A DNA stretch of 64,000 nt, taken from Microglena sp. YARC. Lineage: Eukaryota > Chlorophyta > Chlorophyceae > Chlamydomonadales > Chlamydomonadaceae. The stretch covers positions 21,393,707 through 21,457,706 of the forward strand of contig CM039464.1 of NCBI GenBank assembly GCA_022414725.1, given 5' to 3'. The notes under the pieces were generated by a model. It had not been told where the DNA came from, made no database searches, and worked only from the letters and a program-made list of their open reading frames with translations. Shown piece after piece: positions 1 to 11,352 of the stretch; within the stretch, counting starts at the first letter, position 1, and the number at the start of each line of letters is the position of its first letter. The translations under genes and the position numbers were made by a program.

Positions 1-903
1 CAGGCGTAGAGACGAGGTCAGAAGCCTGAACCTTGAGGCACTCAATTGGAAGTAAAACCAGAGACCAGGCGTAGAGACGAGGTCAGAAGCCTGAACCTTG
101 AGGCACTCAATTGGAAGTAAAACCAGAGACCAGGCGTAGAGACGAGGTCAGAAGCCTGAACCTTGAGGCACTCAATTGGAAGTAAAACCAGAGACCAGGC
201 GTAGAGACGAGGTCAGAAGCCTGAACCTTGAGGCACTCAATTGGAAGAAAAACCAGAGACCAGGCGTAGAGACGAGGTCAGAAGCCTGAACCTTGAGGCA
301 CTCAATTGGAAGTAAAACCAGAGACCAGGCGTAGAGACGAGGTCAGAAGCCTGAACCTTGAGGCACTCAATTGGAAGTAAAACCAGAGACCAGGCGTAGA
401 GACGAGGTCAGAAGCCTGAACCTTGAGGCACTCAATTGGAAGTAAAACCAGAGACCAGGCGTAGAGACGAGGTAAGAAACCTGAACCTTGAGGCACTCAA
501 TTGGAAGTAAAACCAGAGACCATTCGTAGAGAAGAGGTCAGAGGCCTGACACTTGAGGCACTCAATTAGAAGTAAAACCAGAGACCAGGCATAGAGAAGA
601 GGTCAGAAGCCTGACACTCATGGCACTCAATTGGAAGTTAAACCAGGGACCAGTTGTAGAGAAGACGTCAGAAGCCTGAACCTTAAGGCACTCAATTGGA
701 AGTAAAACCAGAGACCAGGCGTAGAGACGAGGTCAGAAGCCTGAACCTTGAGGCACTCAATTGGAAGTAAAACCAGAGACCAGGCGTAGAGGCGAGGTAA
801 GAAACCTGAAACTTGAGGCAATCAATTGGAAGTAAAACCAGAGACCAGTCATAGAGAAGAGGTCAGAAGCCTGACACTTACGGCACTCAATTGGAAGTAA
901 AAA
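1..903. repeat. 65-bp tandem repeat array, about 14 copies
   Basis: The unit begins caggcgtagagacgagg and restarts every 65 bases. The first eight copies are nearly identical and later ones diverge. 65 is not a multiple of three, so the short minus-strand reading frames over it are artefacts. It probably lies in an intron of gene A, whose next exon is not inside the window. Confidence 0.95.
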
Positions 904-1017
904 CAGAGAACCTACCATTGTATAGAGAACAGTATTATAAGCAGCCTCAATATTATGGAGGCAGCTTACGAAGTACGCGCAGTTTACGGACAGAGTACGC
1001 GTGAGAGACACGGCCAT

Positions 1018-1110
1018 ATGATGCTAGTCCCCAATGACAGCCAAGGGTAAGGGCAGGGGTGGGGTTAAGGGTAGGGGCAGTCCCAGTCCCTAGTCCCCAA
1101 TGACAGCAAA
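1018..1110. repeat. short duplicated G-rich segment
   Basis: The phrase ctagtccccaatgacagc occurs twice here, about 65 bases apart, around a ggttaagggtaggggcag stretch. No gene is visible between 904 and 1138. Confidence 0.5.
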
Positions 1111-1138
1111 GCCCATACCAATGTTTCATTTTTGGGTT

Positions 1139-1309
1139 ACGCAGAGCAGCTTCTAGGCAGCTCTTTTCCCCGACCTTGGGCCAAACCTTGAGCTAGCTAG
1201 TGTGTTTGAAAGTTGACATTATGGGCTTTTCAATGCAACTGAAAGCGTTGGGCTAGACCCAGAGGCTGGCTGGTGGAGCTGGCTGAAAGCTGCCATGCGC
1301 AGCCCACAA
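1139..1309. mobile_element. long-TIR MITE (family MITE-3), copy 1
   Basis: It starts with a gggttacgcagagcagcttc type arm and ends with the complementary gctgccatgcgcagccc arm. Related copies lie near 7118-7303, 19077-19265, 40303-40480, 41270-41442 and 58929-59115. Each opens with a GGCTAC-AGCAGCTTCTAGGCAGCT arm and closes with its inverted repeat. No transposase is present, so it is non-autonomous. Confidence 0.7.
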
Positions 1310-1364
1310 ATTAAACAAACTTAAACGTAAACACAAACTTAAACAAAAAGTGACCCGCACCGAC

Positions 1365-4300
1365 CAAGATAGCGAAGGTGAAGAGCGACATGACGTGGAT
1401 TAGGTTGAGAACCCAGACACTCCGAAGGGTACCATCGGTGGTGCAGTCCATTCCGGGCACATTGTTGAGGGTGAAGTATGACTTGCCCAGGGCGTCAGAC
1501 CAGGTTGTGCCAGCAACAATGCGGTACGCAGCACCACCCACGAAGGTAGCAATGGTTCCGATGCCAAGAACAGCCCTGCAATTTATTAAGGGGTATTAAG
1601 ATATAAATGTATAATTAATTAATTAATGAGTATTAAGTTATTAAGGGGTATAGTTGGGTCAAGATAAATACACAAATAAATAAATAAATAAATAAATAAA
1701 TTAATTAATTAATTAATAAATAAATAATACGCCATGTTACGAGGCGTGAGGTTGAGGAGACCAGCCTGGTAGCCTTCACTGGGGCCTACCACGAAAGATA
1801 AGCTCTTCTTCAACTTGAATTTGGTTGCAGGGCCCCAGCAGGGTTGTTTTGGGGCACTCCGAAATCTGCATCTGCGACTAGCATGTACGGATAGTTTTTA
1901 CAGAGGGAGAGGATTGTTTTCAAGTACACCTTATTACGAGGCGTGAGGTTGAGGGGGCCAGATCGTTTGCTTTCACTGGGGCCAACCACTTATGGGGTTA
2001 AGATATAAAGGTACTAAAACGTTTATATGGTTGGCTTTTATGGGCACAGCCCATAAGACAATAGCTAAAGCTATGCGCAGGGTGTGTGAACATTGTTGCT
2101 TACAAGACAGTTTGGCTGCTTCGATCCTTTGCTCTCATGGCTGGGTTATATGATTCTCATTGATAAAGTGATATAGGTAGCGACCGGTTTATTACATGAT
2201 GTCGGCAAAGGTCAGTATGATATCATACAAATTGCATCATTGATATTGTATATGAATGGTAAATTTAGCCTCGTCAGACCGCCGGCATCATATGATATCA
2301 TGTTGCCCTTCCCTAGATGTAGGGCACAAGCCACATTACATGCCTGATGCATGCAATTGGCAGGGATCAGATAGTTTACACCCATAAGCATCTATGGGAT
2401 GCTTAGTTTTTGAAAAGAGCGTTAGGAGTGAAACAATCAACACGTGCAATGTGCAATGTGCAATGTGCAACACTCAATATGTGCAATGTGCATCAACCTA
2501 CAACTTTGTAAGAGGCAAGGCAGTTGCCCATGTACTACTCGTAGCTGAATTCAGTAAAAAAACACAAAATTGAAGTAGCAATTTTGAACTTTTGAAACAT
2601 GTGACGTTCACAAACCCTGAGCAAGCAAGGCAAAGTGAAATGACAAGAAAAAGTAATCAGGGGACATTCAAGCTACCAATTTGACCTCCAGCATTGGAGC
2701 CCCAGAGACTGTTGATAGCCTACTACGACCTATGCCCCCCTTCGTTCAATTATAGGGTAACACTGTTTTTCTTTTTGCGTGATGTTTTGCAAATTGAGCA
2801 ACTCGGTGTGATCCCAGTGCGATGCGCTGCCCCACGAACCCCACGGAGCACGCGGGGGGATGGTAGGGGGGGTTGGGGGGGCATTTCTGTCTAGTTTGGC
2901 CAGACCCATGCATTGCCAAGCAGCGAAGGAATGAGGACCCGCTGTCGGAAGAAAAGGGGGAAAAAGGGGAAGCGGACTAACCAGTGCTTGCCAGTTTAGG
3001 GTTTAGGGTTTAGGGTTTACTCACCAGAGCTTTCCAGTGGTCGGGAGACTGAATACCTGCACAGTGACAATTGTAAAAACTATCAGTACAAGTGCAAGCC
3101 TTGGGCTCCATAGATGAAGGTTTGGTGTCTGCGCTGATGAATTGAAGTTTGAATGCTTGAAAATAGTTTTTTCGTTTGTTGAACAATTTCGAGTTGGCCT
3201 GTGATAGCTTCTTCAGTCATTACTTTTTGGCTCTTGTGTAAGATGACATGTTACACAAGAGTTGCCATGCTAAATGTTATACCATGTAAACCATGATGGT
3301 ATATCAACCACATGGACACCTTGGATAGTCAAGTCTGATAAATGGGTGAGTGTGAGAAATACGTGTGCGTGAAAACTATGTGTGTGTGAGTACTACGTGT
3401 GCGAGAAAACATGTAATCCAACTATGCTTGTCAGCCACAGGAGAACAGTGTCTTTGCAGATGGGGCACACTAATCGTGACTAATTCCCTGCAATCTTTTC
3501 TCAACGACCCATTGGGTACAGATGCATAACAATGGTTAAACAATATTGTCTCTGTGCGGCTACCTCTCCCACATTCACAGTCTTGTGCATGCTAGCGTTG
3601 TTAAATATATGTTACATCTAGGTTAAATCTCGTTGTTAAATCTAAGTTAAATCTCGTTGTTAAATCTAGGATAAATCTAGGTTAAATCTAAAGCGTTGTT
3701 AGATCTAGGTTAAATCTAGGTTAAATTTCAGCCGCCCTCGTTCTTCACTCCATTGCCAATGAGTGATAGTTCCGCCTCACGTCGGTCCATCGTGTTGATC
3801 TCTTTCTCTCTCTCTAAGGCTGCCACCATCTAATGATAATCAACAAGCATGCAACATGGGTGATAGGTCAATGACCTGAACAAAGCCACCAGGAGATCAC
3901 TCCAGCTACTCTGAACACAGGTCCATGACCTGACCACAGGTCCATAACCTGACCACAGGTCCATAACCTGACCACAGGTCCATGACCTGACCACAGGTCC
4001 ATAACCTGACCACAGGTCCATGACCTGACCACAGGTCCATAACCTGACCACAGGTCCATGACCTGACCACAGGTCCATAACCTGAACAAAGCCCAGCTTT
4101 CAGTTGATCCCACCACCCACATGCATAGCTCACATGCCACCATCTAATGATAATCAACAAGCATGCAACATGGGCGACAGGTCAATGTTGCAATATGCAT
4201 GCAATACACAATATACATGCAATATGGACGACAGGTCAATGACCAAGCCTAACTTTCAGTTGAACCCACAACTGTATGCATCGCTCACATGACACCATCT

Positions 4301-5905
4301 AATGATAATCAACAAGCATTTGTCATGGACCTGTCGTCCATGTTGCAATAAGCAATGTACAACTTGGACGACAGGTCCATGACCTGAACAAAGCCCAGCT
4401 TTCAGTTAAACCCAGCACCCATATGCATAGCTCACATGCCACCCATGTGACATCTAATAATTGAAACCCCCCTCTCTATGCTTAAGCCATGCACCAAGCC
4501 ATTCACGGTTGTTTGGGGTTGGAGAATTGGCTGTCACAAATTCGTGGTACGTCAAGTACATGAGAATTGGCTGTAACAAATTCATGGTACGTCAAGTACA
4601 TGAGAATTGGCTGTAACAAATTCATGGTACGTCAAGTACATGAGAATTGGCTGTAACAAATTCACGGTACGTCAAGTACATGAGAATTGGCTGTAACAAA
4701 TTCATGGTACGTCAAGTACATGAGAATTGGCTGTAACAAATTCATGGTACGTCAAGTACATGAGAATTGACTTGGGGCCCCCGTCAGTGAAACGATTGTT
4801 TGGGGTTCACTTCATCAATGCTATTTCTTTTCAGCCCTTCCCATCACAGTTGGGCAAGTCCCTCTAGCCTATTTGGCCTACCCCTGGACATACCTACCTA
4901 CCTACATACATACATGCATAAATACACACATACGTACATACATACACACATACATACAAGGTTCAGTTTCACACAAACCTTGTATCATGCCCAGCATCCA
5001 TCTGCCTAGACCAGGAACATAGCACCTCCTGCTTCCCAAAGGTTTAGTGTGTCACCCATGACTACCAAAATAAACTTACCATACCCCGGCTATACCTAGG
5101 GACCGGCATGTCATATGTTGTAGACCAAAGGCGGGTATGATATCATATAAAAGCATACAAATTGCATCATATGATGTATATAAATTGTAACTTTGGCCTA
5201 GTCAGACTGCCCGCATCATATGACATCATATGATGACATGATATTGCCTATCGCTAGTTATACCCTATTAATTGATTGAACTTCATCATTGGATGCCTCC
5301 AACCTCCAACCAGTGGAAAAATGTGGCTGCATCTGATAGATGAACACATGAAGTACACAACAAAGAAGTGAGGGCAATAATTATATAACACAAAGGCACA
5401 CAAATCACTCCACTGCTGAGTTGCATACGTCTTAAGTTACCTGCAGCATGCGGTATTTAGCGATCTCCAGCACACTCCCAGTAAACCATTCAGTGAATGG
5501 TGCAAAGACTTCAGCAATAGAAGTGGTGACGGTTGAAGCCAAAGATTTCCACAGCAAGCTTTGGCTCACAAAGAAAGTGAGGGGTATCAGAAGGAGCAGA
5601 AGTGCCTTGGTGGCTGGGTCAGCAGAGTTGAAGAAAGTTTTGATCCTTTCAATTGTTTTGAGGATAACGCTGTCATTGAAGTTTTCATCATTTAAGCTGC
5701 CCCCTTCAACTGATGGGTCATCACTGCTGCTGGCCGCTGTCCTGCCTGATTCCCATTTGGCCTCATGCTTGAAGGAAGAGGACTGGAAAGGGAGCTTGTG
5801 CTGCTGCCTGGCGGGGATGCTACGGATGGGGCGAGTGCTGATAGTAGGCGCGTATTTGGCAGCCAGCAATAGCCTCCCGACACCGGGAAGCGATACCGAC
5901 AACAT
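1365..5905 (-). CDS. Gene A: plastid-envelope ion channel of the CASTOR/POLLUX (PEC1/PEC2) type, 5' part only
   Basis: Three exons can be assembled on the minus strand: 5905-5441 (465 nt), 3056-3025 (32 nt) and 1575-1365 (211 nt). All have GT-AG edges and consistent phases 0, 2, 0. The first encodes an Arg/Ser-rich, transit-like N terminus, then a hydrophobic segment (about residues 98-117, ALLLLLIPLTFFVSQSLLW), ending in AKYRMLQ. The micro-exon gives VFSLPTTGKLW. The third gives a membrane segment, the pore-region motif SYFTLNNVPGMDCTTD and a second hydrophobic stretch, HVMSLFTFAIL. The exon sizes and phases of the last two match gene B exactly. Plant PEC1/PEC2 are DMI1-related channels of the plastid envelope that affect K+ and Ca2+; that role here is by homology. 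The RCK exons must lie left of the window. The start is the first Met of the open frame and faces gene B head to head. Confidence 0.8.
1735..1995 (-). repeat. two copies of a short dispersed repeat (CR family)
   Basis: Segments at about 1735-1795 and 1925-1990 share ttacgaggcgtgaggttgag and end near cactggggcc-accac. Further copies occur at 35640-35705 and 51125-51190 (same strand) and at 43930-44000, 58490-58560 and 59515-59590 (opposite strand). Several are followed by A/T-rich simple repeats, as retroposon tails are. Confidence 0.7.
2173..2316 (+). mobile_element. palindromic ATATCATATGAT MITE (family MITE-1), diverged copy
   Basis: This is a degenerate copy of a family of about 150-170 bp. 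It begins (T)AGGGACCGGCATATCATATG, carries the internal phrases accaaaggcgagtatgata and agcctagtcagactgccgg, and ends cgttccctA. The TIR is short (TAGGGA) and the body is full of ATCATATGAT palindromes. Better copies lie at 5096, 14321, 25676, 26299 and 30167. Confidence 0.7.
2997..3018 (+). repeat. interstitial telomere-type repeat (TTTAGGG)n
   Basis: About three full TTTAGGG units sit 7 bases inside the donor (ACTCAC on the plus strand) of gene A's 32-nt micro-exon. TTTAGGG is the plant and green-algal telomere unit. Single or double units also occur near 28204, 46488 and 60308. Confidence 0.85.
3600..3730. repeat. ttaaatctagg short tandem repeat
   Basis: Irregular repeats of gttaaatctaggttaaatct lie inside gene A's intron 1. 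There is no coding signal. Confidence 0.7.
3818..4460. repeat. threefold segmental repeat with an inner 19-bp satellite
   Basis: The phrase ccatctaatgataatcaac recurs at about 3826, 4140 and 4296, each time followed by aacatggg/gacaggtcaatg and a cttcagttga-cccacacc block. Inside the first copy, the 19-mer ccataacctgaccacaggt (alternating with ccatgacc...) is repeated about ten times (3915-4085). The array is open in all three minus frames because 19 is not divisible by three, so those frames are not genes. Confidence 0.9.
4522..4770 (+). repeat. 40-bp tandem array derived from a channel-gene exon
   Basis: Six copies plus a partial of a 40-mer that starts gagaattggctgt. Read from gtcaagtacatgag through ggctgtaacaaattcatggt, it matches the end of gene B's exon 27066-27150 together with its donor GT, apart from a short internal gap. 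It lies on the plus strand inside an intron of gene A, so it is antisense to its host gene. Confidence 0.85.
4771..4960 (+). mobile_element. LINE 3'-tail fragment with catac microsatellite
   Basis: It contains the block gggcccccgtcagtgaaacg, then agcccttcc, ttgggcaagtccct and tagcctatttggcctacccc, and ends in a (catac/ctac)n run. The same block forms the 3' end of the LINE remnant at 10700-11345. This is therefore a 5'-truncated LINE copy or a SINE borrowing its tail. Other copies: 31130-31330, 48240-48375 and 59190-59500 (plus); 18567-18632, 33755-33870, 42402-42476 and 57268-57375 (minus). Confidence 0.75.
5096..5264 (+). mobile_element. MITE-1 copy
   Basis: It begins tagggaccggcatgtcatatg and ends near ttgcctatcgcta. 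It contains aaaggcgggtatgatatcat and cctagtcagactgcccgc. It lies in gene A's intron 1. Confidence 0.75.
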
Positions 5906-6570
5906 ATGGTATGTATCTTGCTACAGTTGCAGTTAGTGCCAGTCTCGGGTTCAACGCTCACTTTTGCAGATTTTACAGACCAGGAAGCTAGCAGGTCTGG
6001 CTGAACTCGGCCCCTTCACAATAGGACGATGGATTCACGTGATGGAACGCACAGCGCTTGAAAAGTATCGTGCGTCCGCACGGCACACATATTGGTTGAT
6101 GACTCTGAAACTTAGGTACGGAAGCCCCTTATTCTGCCGGTCCTGAGTATGGGGTTTTCAAACAAGAATCGCGATCTGGCAATCACGTGTGCGCTCTTTC
6201 CCTCTAGCTTGAAGTTGGTTTCCCTAGCGCGTTATCATCGAACTGATTCCATAGCCAAGATACTGATTGACCAACTCCTGCTTTCTTGAAGGTGGCTACT
6301 ATTTCGCCTATCATTTGTATCGATCGCTGTCTCTTCAAAGTCCTAACATATCCGTCCTTCGCCGAGTGAAATCTTCTCCCATCCCATCTTCGCCCCCTGA
6401 GCGCTGCATGTGTTGCAATGCTCTCCTCCTCAACTCACTTATTCTAACCCAGGATTCAAATGCCCGATAGTTCGGTTTCATCGCTTACTGATTTTGGCCT
6501 GGGTTTGCCGTCTGCTCCACCAGGCCAACAGCTGCAAGTGTAACGGCGAGAGTTCAAATAGAACAGTGAG
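5906..6570. promoter_or_regulatory. head-to-head intergenic region, presumed bidirectional promoter of genes A and B
   Basis: This is the 665 bases between the two divergent first ATGs. I see no clear TATA box or named element. The role is inferred only from the divergent arrangement of two paralogs. The small frames inside it show no conserved features. Confidence 0.55.
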
Positions 6571-9500
6571 ATGATCGCTGCCCGCCATCTAGCCGGGTGT
6601 AGTTGCCTGCCAGCTCTCAGGCTGGCTGCACCAAAGCTCCCATCAGGGAATCCTGCCTTCGCTGGTGTGCCCAAGCCTAAGCTGCTGCACACCAGCATGC
6701 AAGCTAGCACCTCCAGGCCCAAAGTAGTGGTAGCAGCTAGCAGTGATGATGATGCAGAACCAGCTCCCATGGCTGGCAACCCATTTGCGGCCATGTCTGA
6801 ACTTTGGGAGAAGGCCAACACCAAGACTCGAATCATGGTGGCCTGTGCCATCCCTGCAGCCTGGATCATCACAACATCTGCACTGTGGGCCTCAATGATG
6901 AAATTCATTGGGGATATCCTGTGGCCTGTAGTTGGCCCTGTTCTTTCTCCCGTCACAACTTATATCTCCGAAAACATATTGGATGTTGCACAGTACAGAA
7001 TGTTGCAGGTATGAAATGTATGGCATGCAACATCATTGTTTTATTATCATAATTGTGGCGCACTATAAGCATACACGTGTCGGGTCCTATCTACCTTGTT
7101 TGCTTGTAGTCTTTTTTTCTTTCCAGCTACTAGCAGCAGCTTCTGGGCAGCTCCCTGAGCGAGCCGCTGTGCTTAGCCTCACCAATTCAGCAGCGGTAGA
7201 AAGCTTCAAGGTGCACTAGGTTGCTTTAGGTTTGGCTGATTAGTCAGCCAGGGGAGCTGCCTGGAAGCTGATGCTTGCAGCCAAACATGAAAACAGTGTG
7301 TGCTTGTTTAGGTTTTCGGACTTCCCTAAATTATGGGTAGTAAAGCCTTCCTATTAAAGGGGGCAGAGCCCAAAACTTGTATGGGCGGTTCTGCCACCTA
7401 TATATTAATTATACAAACTTAAACTAACACATGCAGTCTTTTGTTTCAGTTGTGAAAGGAATTTCACCCCAGGAGGTGGGTCTTCCGACACAAACCGAGG
7501 ATTCAGTCCGAATGGTATTGCCACTCCTACAAAAGAGTAGGCGCACCTGGCTATAATCTGATTTCCCTATAGTGTTTGCACCTATTTTCAGTGCTTCCAG
7601 ATAGCCCTATGAAGCATGGCAGCCACTGTGGTATCTATCTAGCTTGGAAACATTTTCTTAGGAGCTGACCTGGCCTGCATTCATCATAGCGGTAATGTTC
7701 AGGACGACAAAGACAATCAGGGACTTCGGCCCGAGCATCTTCGTGGGCACGGGGGTGCCTTCCTTTTCTGCGTGTTTCAAACATTCTTCCCACCCGATTG
7801 CCCCCTTGCCTGATCAAATTGCAAAGCTACAAGCGGCAGCTATTTTTGGAAGCCTTGGTGCCTGTGTGGGGGGGGAGGGGAGTTTGTTTTGTGTGTGTTG
7901 GGGGGGGGGGGGGGGGGGGGGGGTACTTCCTCGCGAGCATCTTCGTGGGCACGGGCCTCGGCGCTGGGCAGTCGCAGAACATGAGCAACCTCCGGCAGAT
8001 CATGGATGCCGTCTGGCCATAACTGATGCCTGTTTAAGGAATGACTTAGTGGTGCTGATGTGAATTGGATCGATTGAAACCTTTTGTATATGTAGCCTTA
8101 GCATTCAACCAACTTCAGGCCTTCTGGGGGGTGAGTGGTGAGTAAGTTTGTTCCCTGGGTATCGCACGGCGGGGAGTTGAAATTGGATGGCGGTGAGGAC
8201 TGAGCAGCCCAGAGTGGGTGGGGGAGGAACAAGGTTGGCCTTGTCAAGGCTACATGCAGGATAGGCATTGTTTTTTATTTCAGATTTATCTAGGCAAGGT
8301 TGTGTAGCTAGGTGGGCTACTCGAGCCTGATTTCAGAAAAGTTGAGTAGCCCACCGGATTTTGTAGTGTGCGGCATGAAGTGCCACCCCTTTATAGTTAT
8401 CCCCTTTATAATGAACCCTGGGTGGCTACTTTATCCCCATTCAACGAATGGCTCAATGGCAGAGCTCCTTGAAAGACGTAGGTGCCAGGTTCAAATCCGC
8501 AGGGGTGCGCTTAAGTGTTCGTGGTCGCTGTCAACCGCCATGGTAGGTTTGTCCAGGTAAAGTAGCAGCCCGTTCCCTACCGCCGTAATACGGGGCTCCC
8601 TTAATACCACGCCCCACCAGGCGTCATCATTACTTTTAACTCTGGGGAGCCTATATTGGCATCGTTTTAACAAGAGGCCTGTTCCTTCTTGCAGGTCTTC
8701 AGCTTACCTACTACTGGAAAGCTTTGGTGAGTTTCAATCATAATTGGTTCGATCATAATAGGTTTTTTCCGTCCCAGAATGAGGGTCTTCTGGTAGCGAT
8801 CAGGAAATTGGTGTCTTCCAAGGTTGGGCTCCTGGTATCGATTTGGGTTGGCAGCCCGAAGGGCTTGCCCGGGAGGTTTGTGGGCGGGTTCGAGTCTCGT
8901 GGCAGCGGAAGGTTTGGCCAAAACAGGGTCCCAGATAGCGATCGTAAAGTGGTAGTGGAAAAAAAACTATAAATTGGTCGGTCTGTGAATGCAGGATGTA
9001 TCTTCCATGCTTATTAGGAGGAGCCTGTAACCAAATCAGGCATGAGGCAGTGCAGCCACTACAAATGGTCCTGTTTTTAAGTTTTCACTCCAATGTGGTT
9101 CAATCTGATGGCGCAGTAAGATTAACATGCAGCATGTCTACTCCATGTATGAGCCGTGTACTGAAAAGCAGCCCTACCATTTTTTCCCGCTATATATAGC
9201 GATCGCTAGTTTTGACCCCGTTTTAGCGAAATTATCTCTAAAAAAAAATTGCCCTAAATGGCCCTAAAAAGCTACAAAAGCTATGAAAATCTATTCAGCA
9301 CTTAAACGCTGTCCCTGGAGGAGGCCTAAAACCATAAAGCTAGAAAAATCCACTTTCAGATTTGAAAAATATCAGTGCTCCGTGTATGGGCCGCTATTGA
9401 AAAGCAGCCGTAACAAACAAAGCGGTATCTGCCTGAGGTGCAAACACTCCTACACACATATATGTTGGTAACCCTCAAACTGTGTTCACTACACAGGGCT

Positions 9501-9989
9501 GTCTACTCCATGCATGGGGCGCAACTGAAAAGCAGCCGTAACAAGCAACATGCTATCGGCCTGCGTTGCAAACACTCTTACACTAATATATGTTGGTAAC
9601 CCTCAAACTGTGATCATTACATAGTGCATGTCTACTCCATGTATGGGCCGCTACTGAAAAGCAGCCGGAACAAGAAAAATTGGATTCTGCCTGAGGTGCA
9701 AACACTCTTACACTAATATATGCAATTACTCTTACACTAATATATGTTGGTTACCCTCAAACTGTGTTCATTACATAGGGCTGTCTTTGCTGTTGGAGCT
9801 CCTGTGGTGTTCCTTGGTGGATGGGCATACCGTCTGGTGACGGGCGAGAGTTGGGGAGATTCTGTTGCCAAGTCGTACTTCACCCTCAACAATGTGCCGG
9901 GCATGGACTGCACAACAGATGAGAACCCCATGGGTGGGTTCGTGCTCAACTGTATACACATCTTCTCACTCTTCACGTTCGCTATTCTG
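6571..9989 (+). CDS. Gene B exons 1-3: transit peptide, membrane segments and pore
   Basis: Exon 1 (6571-7008, 146 codons) begins MIAARHLAGCSCLPALRL and is rich in Ala/Ser/Lys with almost no acids at first, as chloroplast transit peptides are. A hydrophobic segment, VACAIPAAWIITTSALW, follows, and the exon ends DVAQYRMLQ. Exon 2 (8695-8726) is a 32-nt micro-exon, VFSLPTTGKLW. Exon 3 (9779-9989, 211 nt) holds AVFAVGAPVVFLGGWAYRL, the pore-region SYFTLNNVPGMDCTTD and the last membrane helix IFSLFTFAIL. Gene A has the same micro-exon and third exon at the same lengths and phases. In CASTOR the pore loop reads ADSGNHA, so the filter residues differ here. That suggests different ion preference but does not prove it. 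Confidence 0.85.
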
Positions 9990-10130
9990 GTGAGTCTTTC
10001 TCTGGTGGTCTTTCTCTGGTGCAACTAAATTTTCCATTTTTTCCCAGATGCAACTCAATTTTGTATTTGTTTCATTCACTTCAGTACAGCATGCCACCTT
10101 GCTTGCACGAGTCTGTTCAAATCCCCCCCC

Positions 10131-10186
<56 letters not shown>

Positions 10187-11321
10187 CACCCACATATCAA
10201 GAAGAAAATCCCACACCCACCCACACACACACCCTCACCCACATATCGAGCAAATCCCACCCACCCGCCCAACCACCCAATTAACCCCCCGACACCTGTC
10301 ATGAAGCAAATCCCCCCCACCCCCCCACCCACCTATCATGAAGCAAATCCTCCCCCAAACACACACACACACCTCACCCACATATCATGGAGCAAATCCC
10401 ACCCACCCACCAACTTAACCCACCCACCTACCTATGAAGAAGCAATTCTCACCCACCGACCCACTTACCCCCCCACCCACCTAGCATGAAGCAGATCCTC
10501 CCTCCCACACACACACCCTCACCCGCATATCATGGAGCAAATCCCACCCACCCAACAACCTACCCCCCCTCACACACCTATCATGAAGCAAATCCCACCC
10601 ACCCACCAACCTAACCACACACACACCTATCATGCAGCAAATCCCAGCAGCTTCACATACACATACCCTATAGAGAAATGACCAAGTGGGTCAACGTCTT
10701 CTTTGAAATTTGAAAACCATTTGAAATTTGAAAACATATTTTAAATGTCTACTTTTTGTCGTGCCCTTTTACGACATCTCATTATTTATTTAAACAATAG
10801 GGATGATATTAAATGCATAGCAAGACTACGTCTTCGAGCTCACAACTTAAATGTCGAATCAGAAAGGACTACCTCTCGTTCTGGTAGAATTTGCAGGTGC
10901 TGCGATATGATGGTTGACGGTAGAAGAGTAGTCGAATATGAAATGCATTTCATATTAGAATGTCCGTTATTCGCTGAGGATAGAAGAATATTTGTTGAGA
11001 AAATTAACATTGAACCTGAATTTGTGGATAAAAACTCCAGTATAAAGCTGGTCATGAATCCTGATTCCCTTGAAGGATGGAAATACTTAATTCAATTAAA
11101 AAAAATGCGATAATAATCTGACAATTAAATTATCATCCCAGCTGAGATGATGATTTAATAATATTGTTGAATTAAATTATCACTGTAGCACGAACTCAGG
11201 GCCCCCGTCGGTTGAACGATTGTTTGGGGTTCAGTTCATCAGTGCTCTTTTCTTTTTAAGCCCTTCCTATACGGTTGGGCAAGTCCCTTAAGCCTATTTG
11301 GCCAACCCCTGGACTGTAACA

Positions 11322-11352
<31 letters not shown>

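Noticed and set aside
3830..4160. Repeat protein MDLWSGHGPVV on the minus strand
   Set aside because: A 19-bp satellite is open in all three frames; not coding.
7662..8022. Possible extra gene B exon (frame ELTWPAFIIAVMFRTTKTIRDF, then ASIFVGTGLGAGQSQNMSNL)
   Set aside because: Exon 1 joins the micro-exon 8695-8726 in phase, gene A uses the same junction, and an extra exon here would need an unsupported donor. A duplicated 21-mer and a G run also sit inside it.
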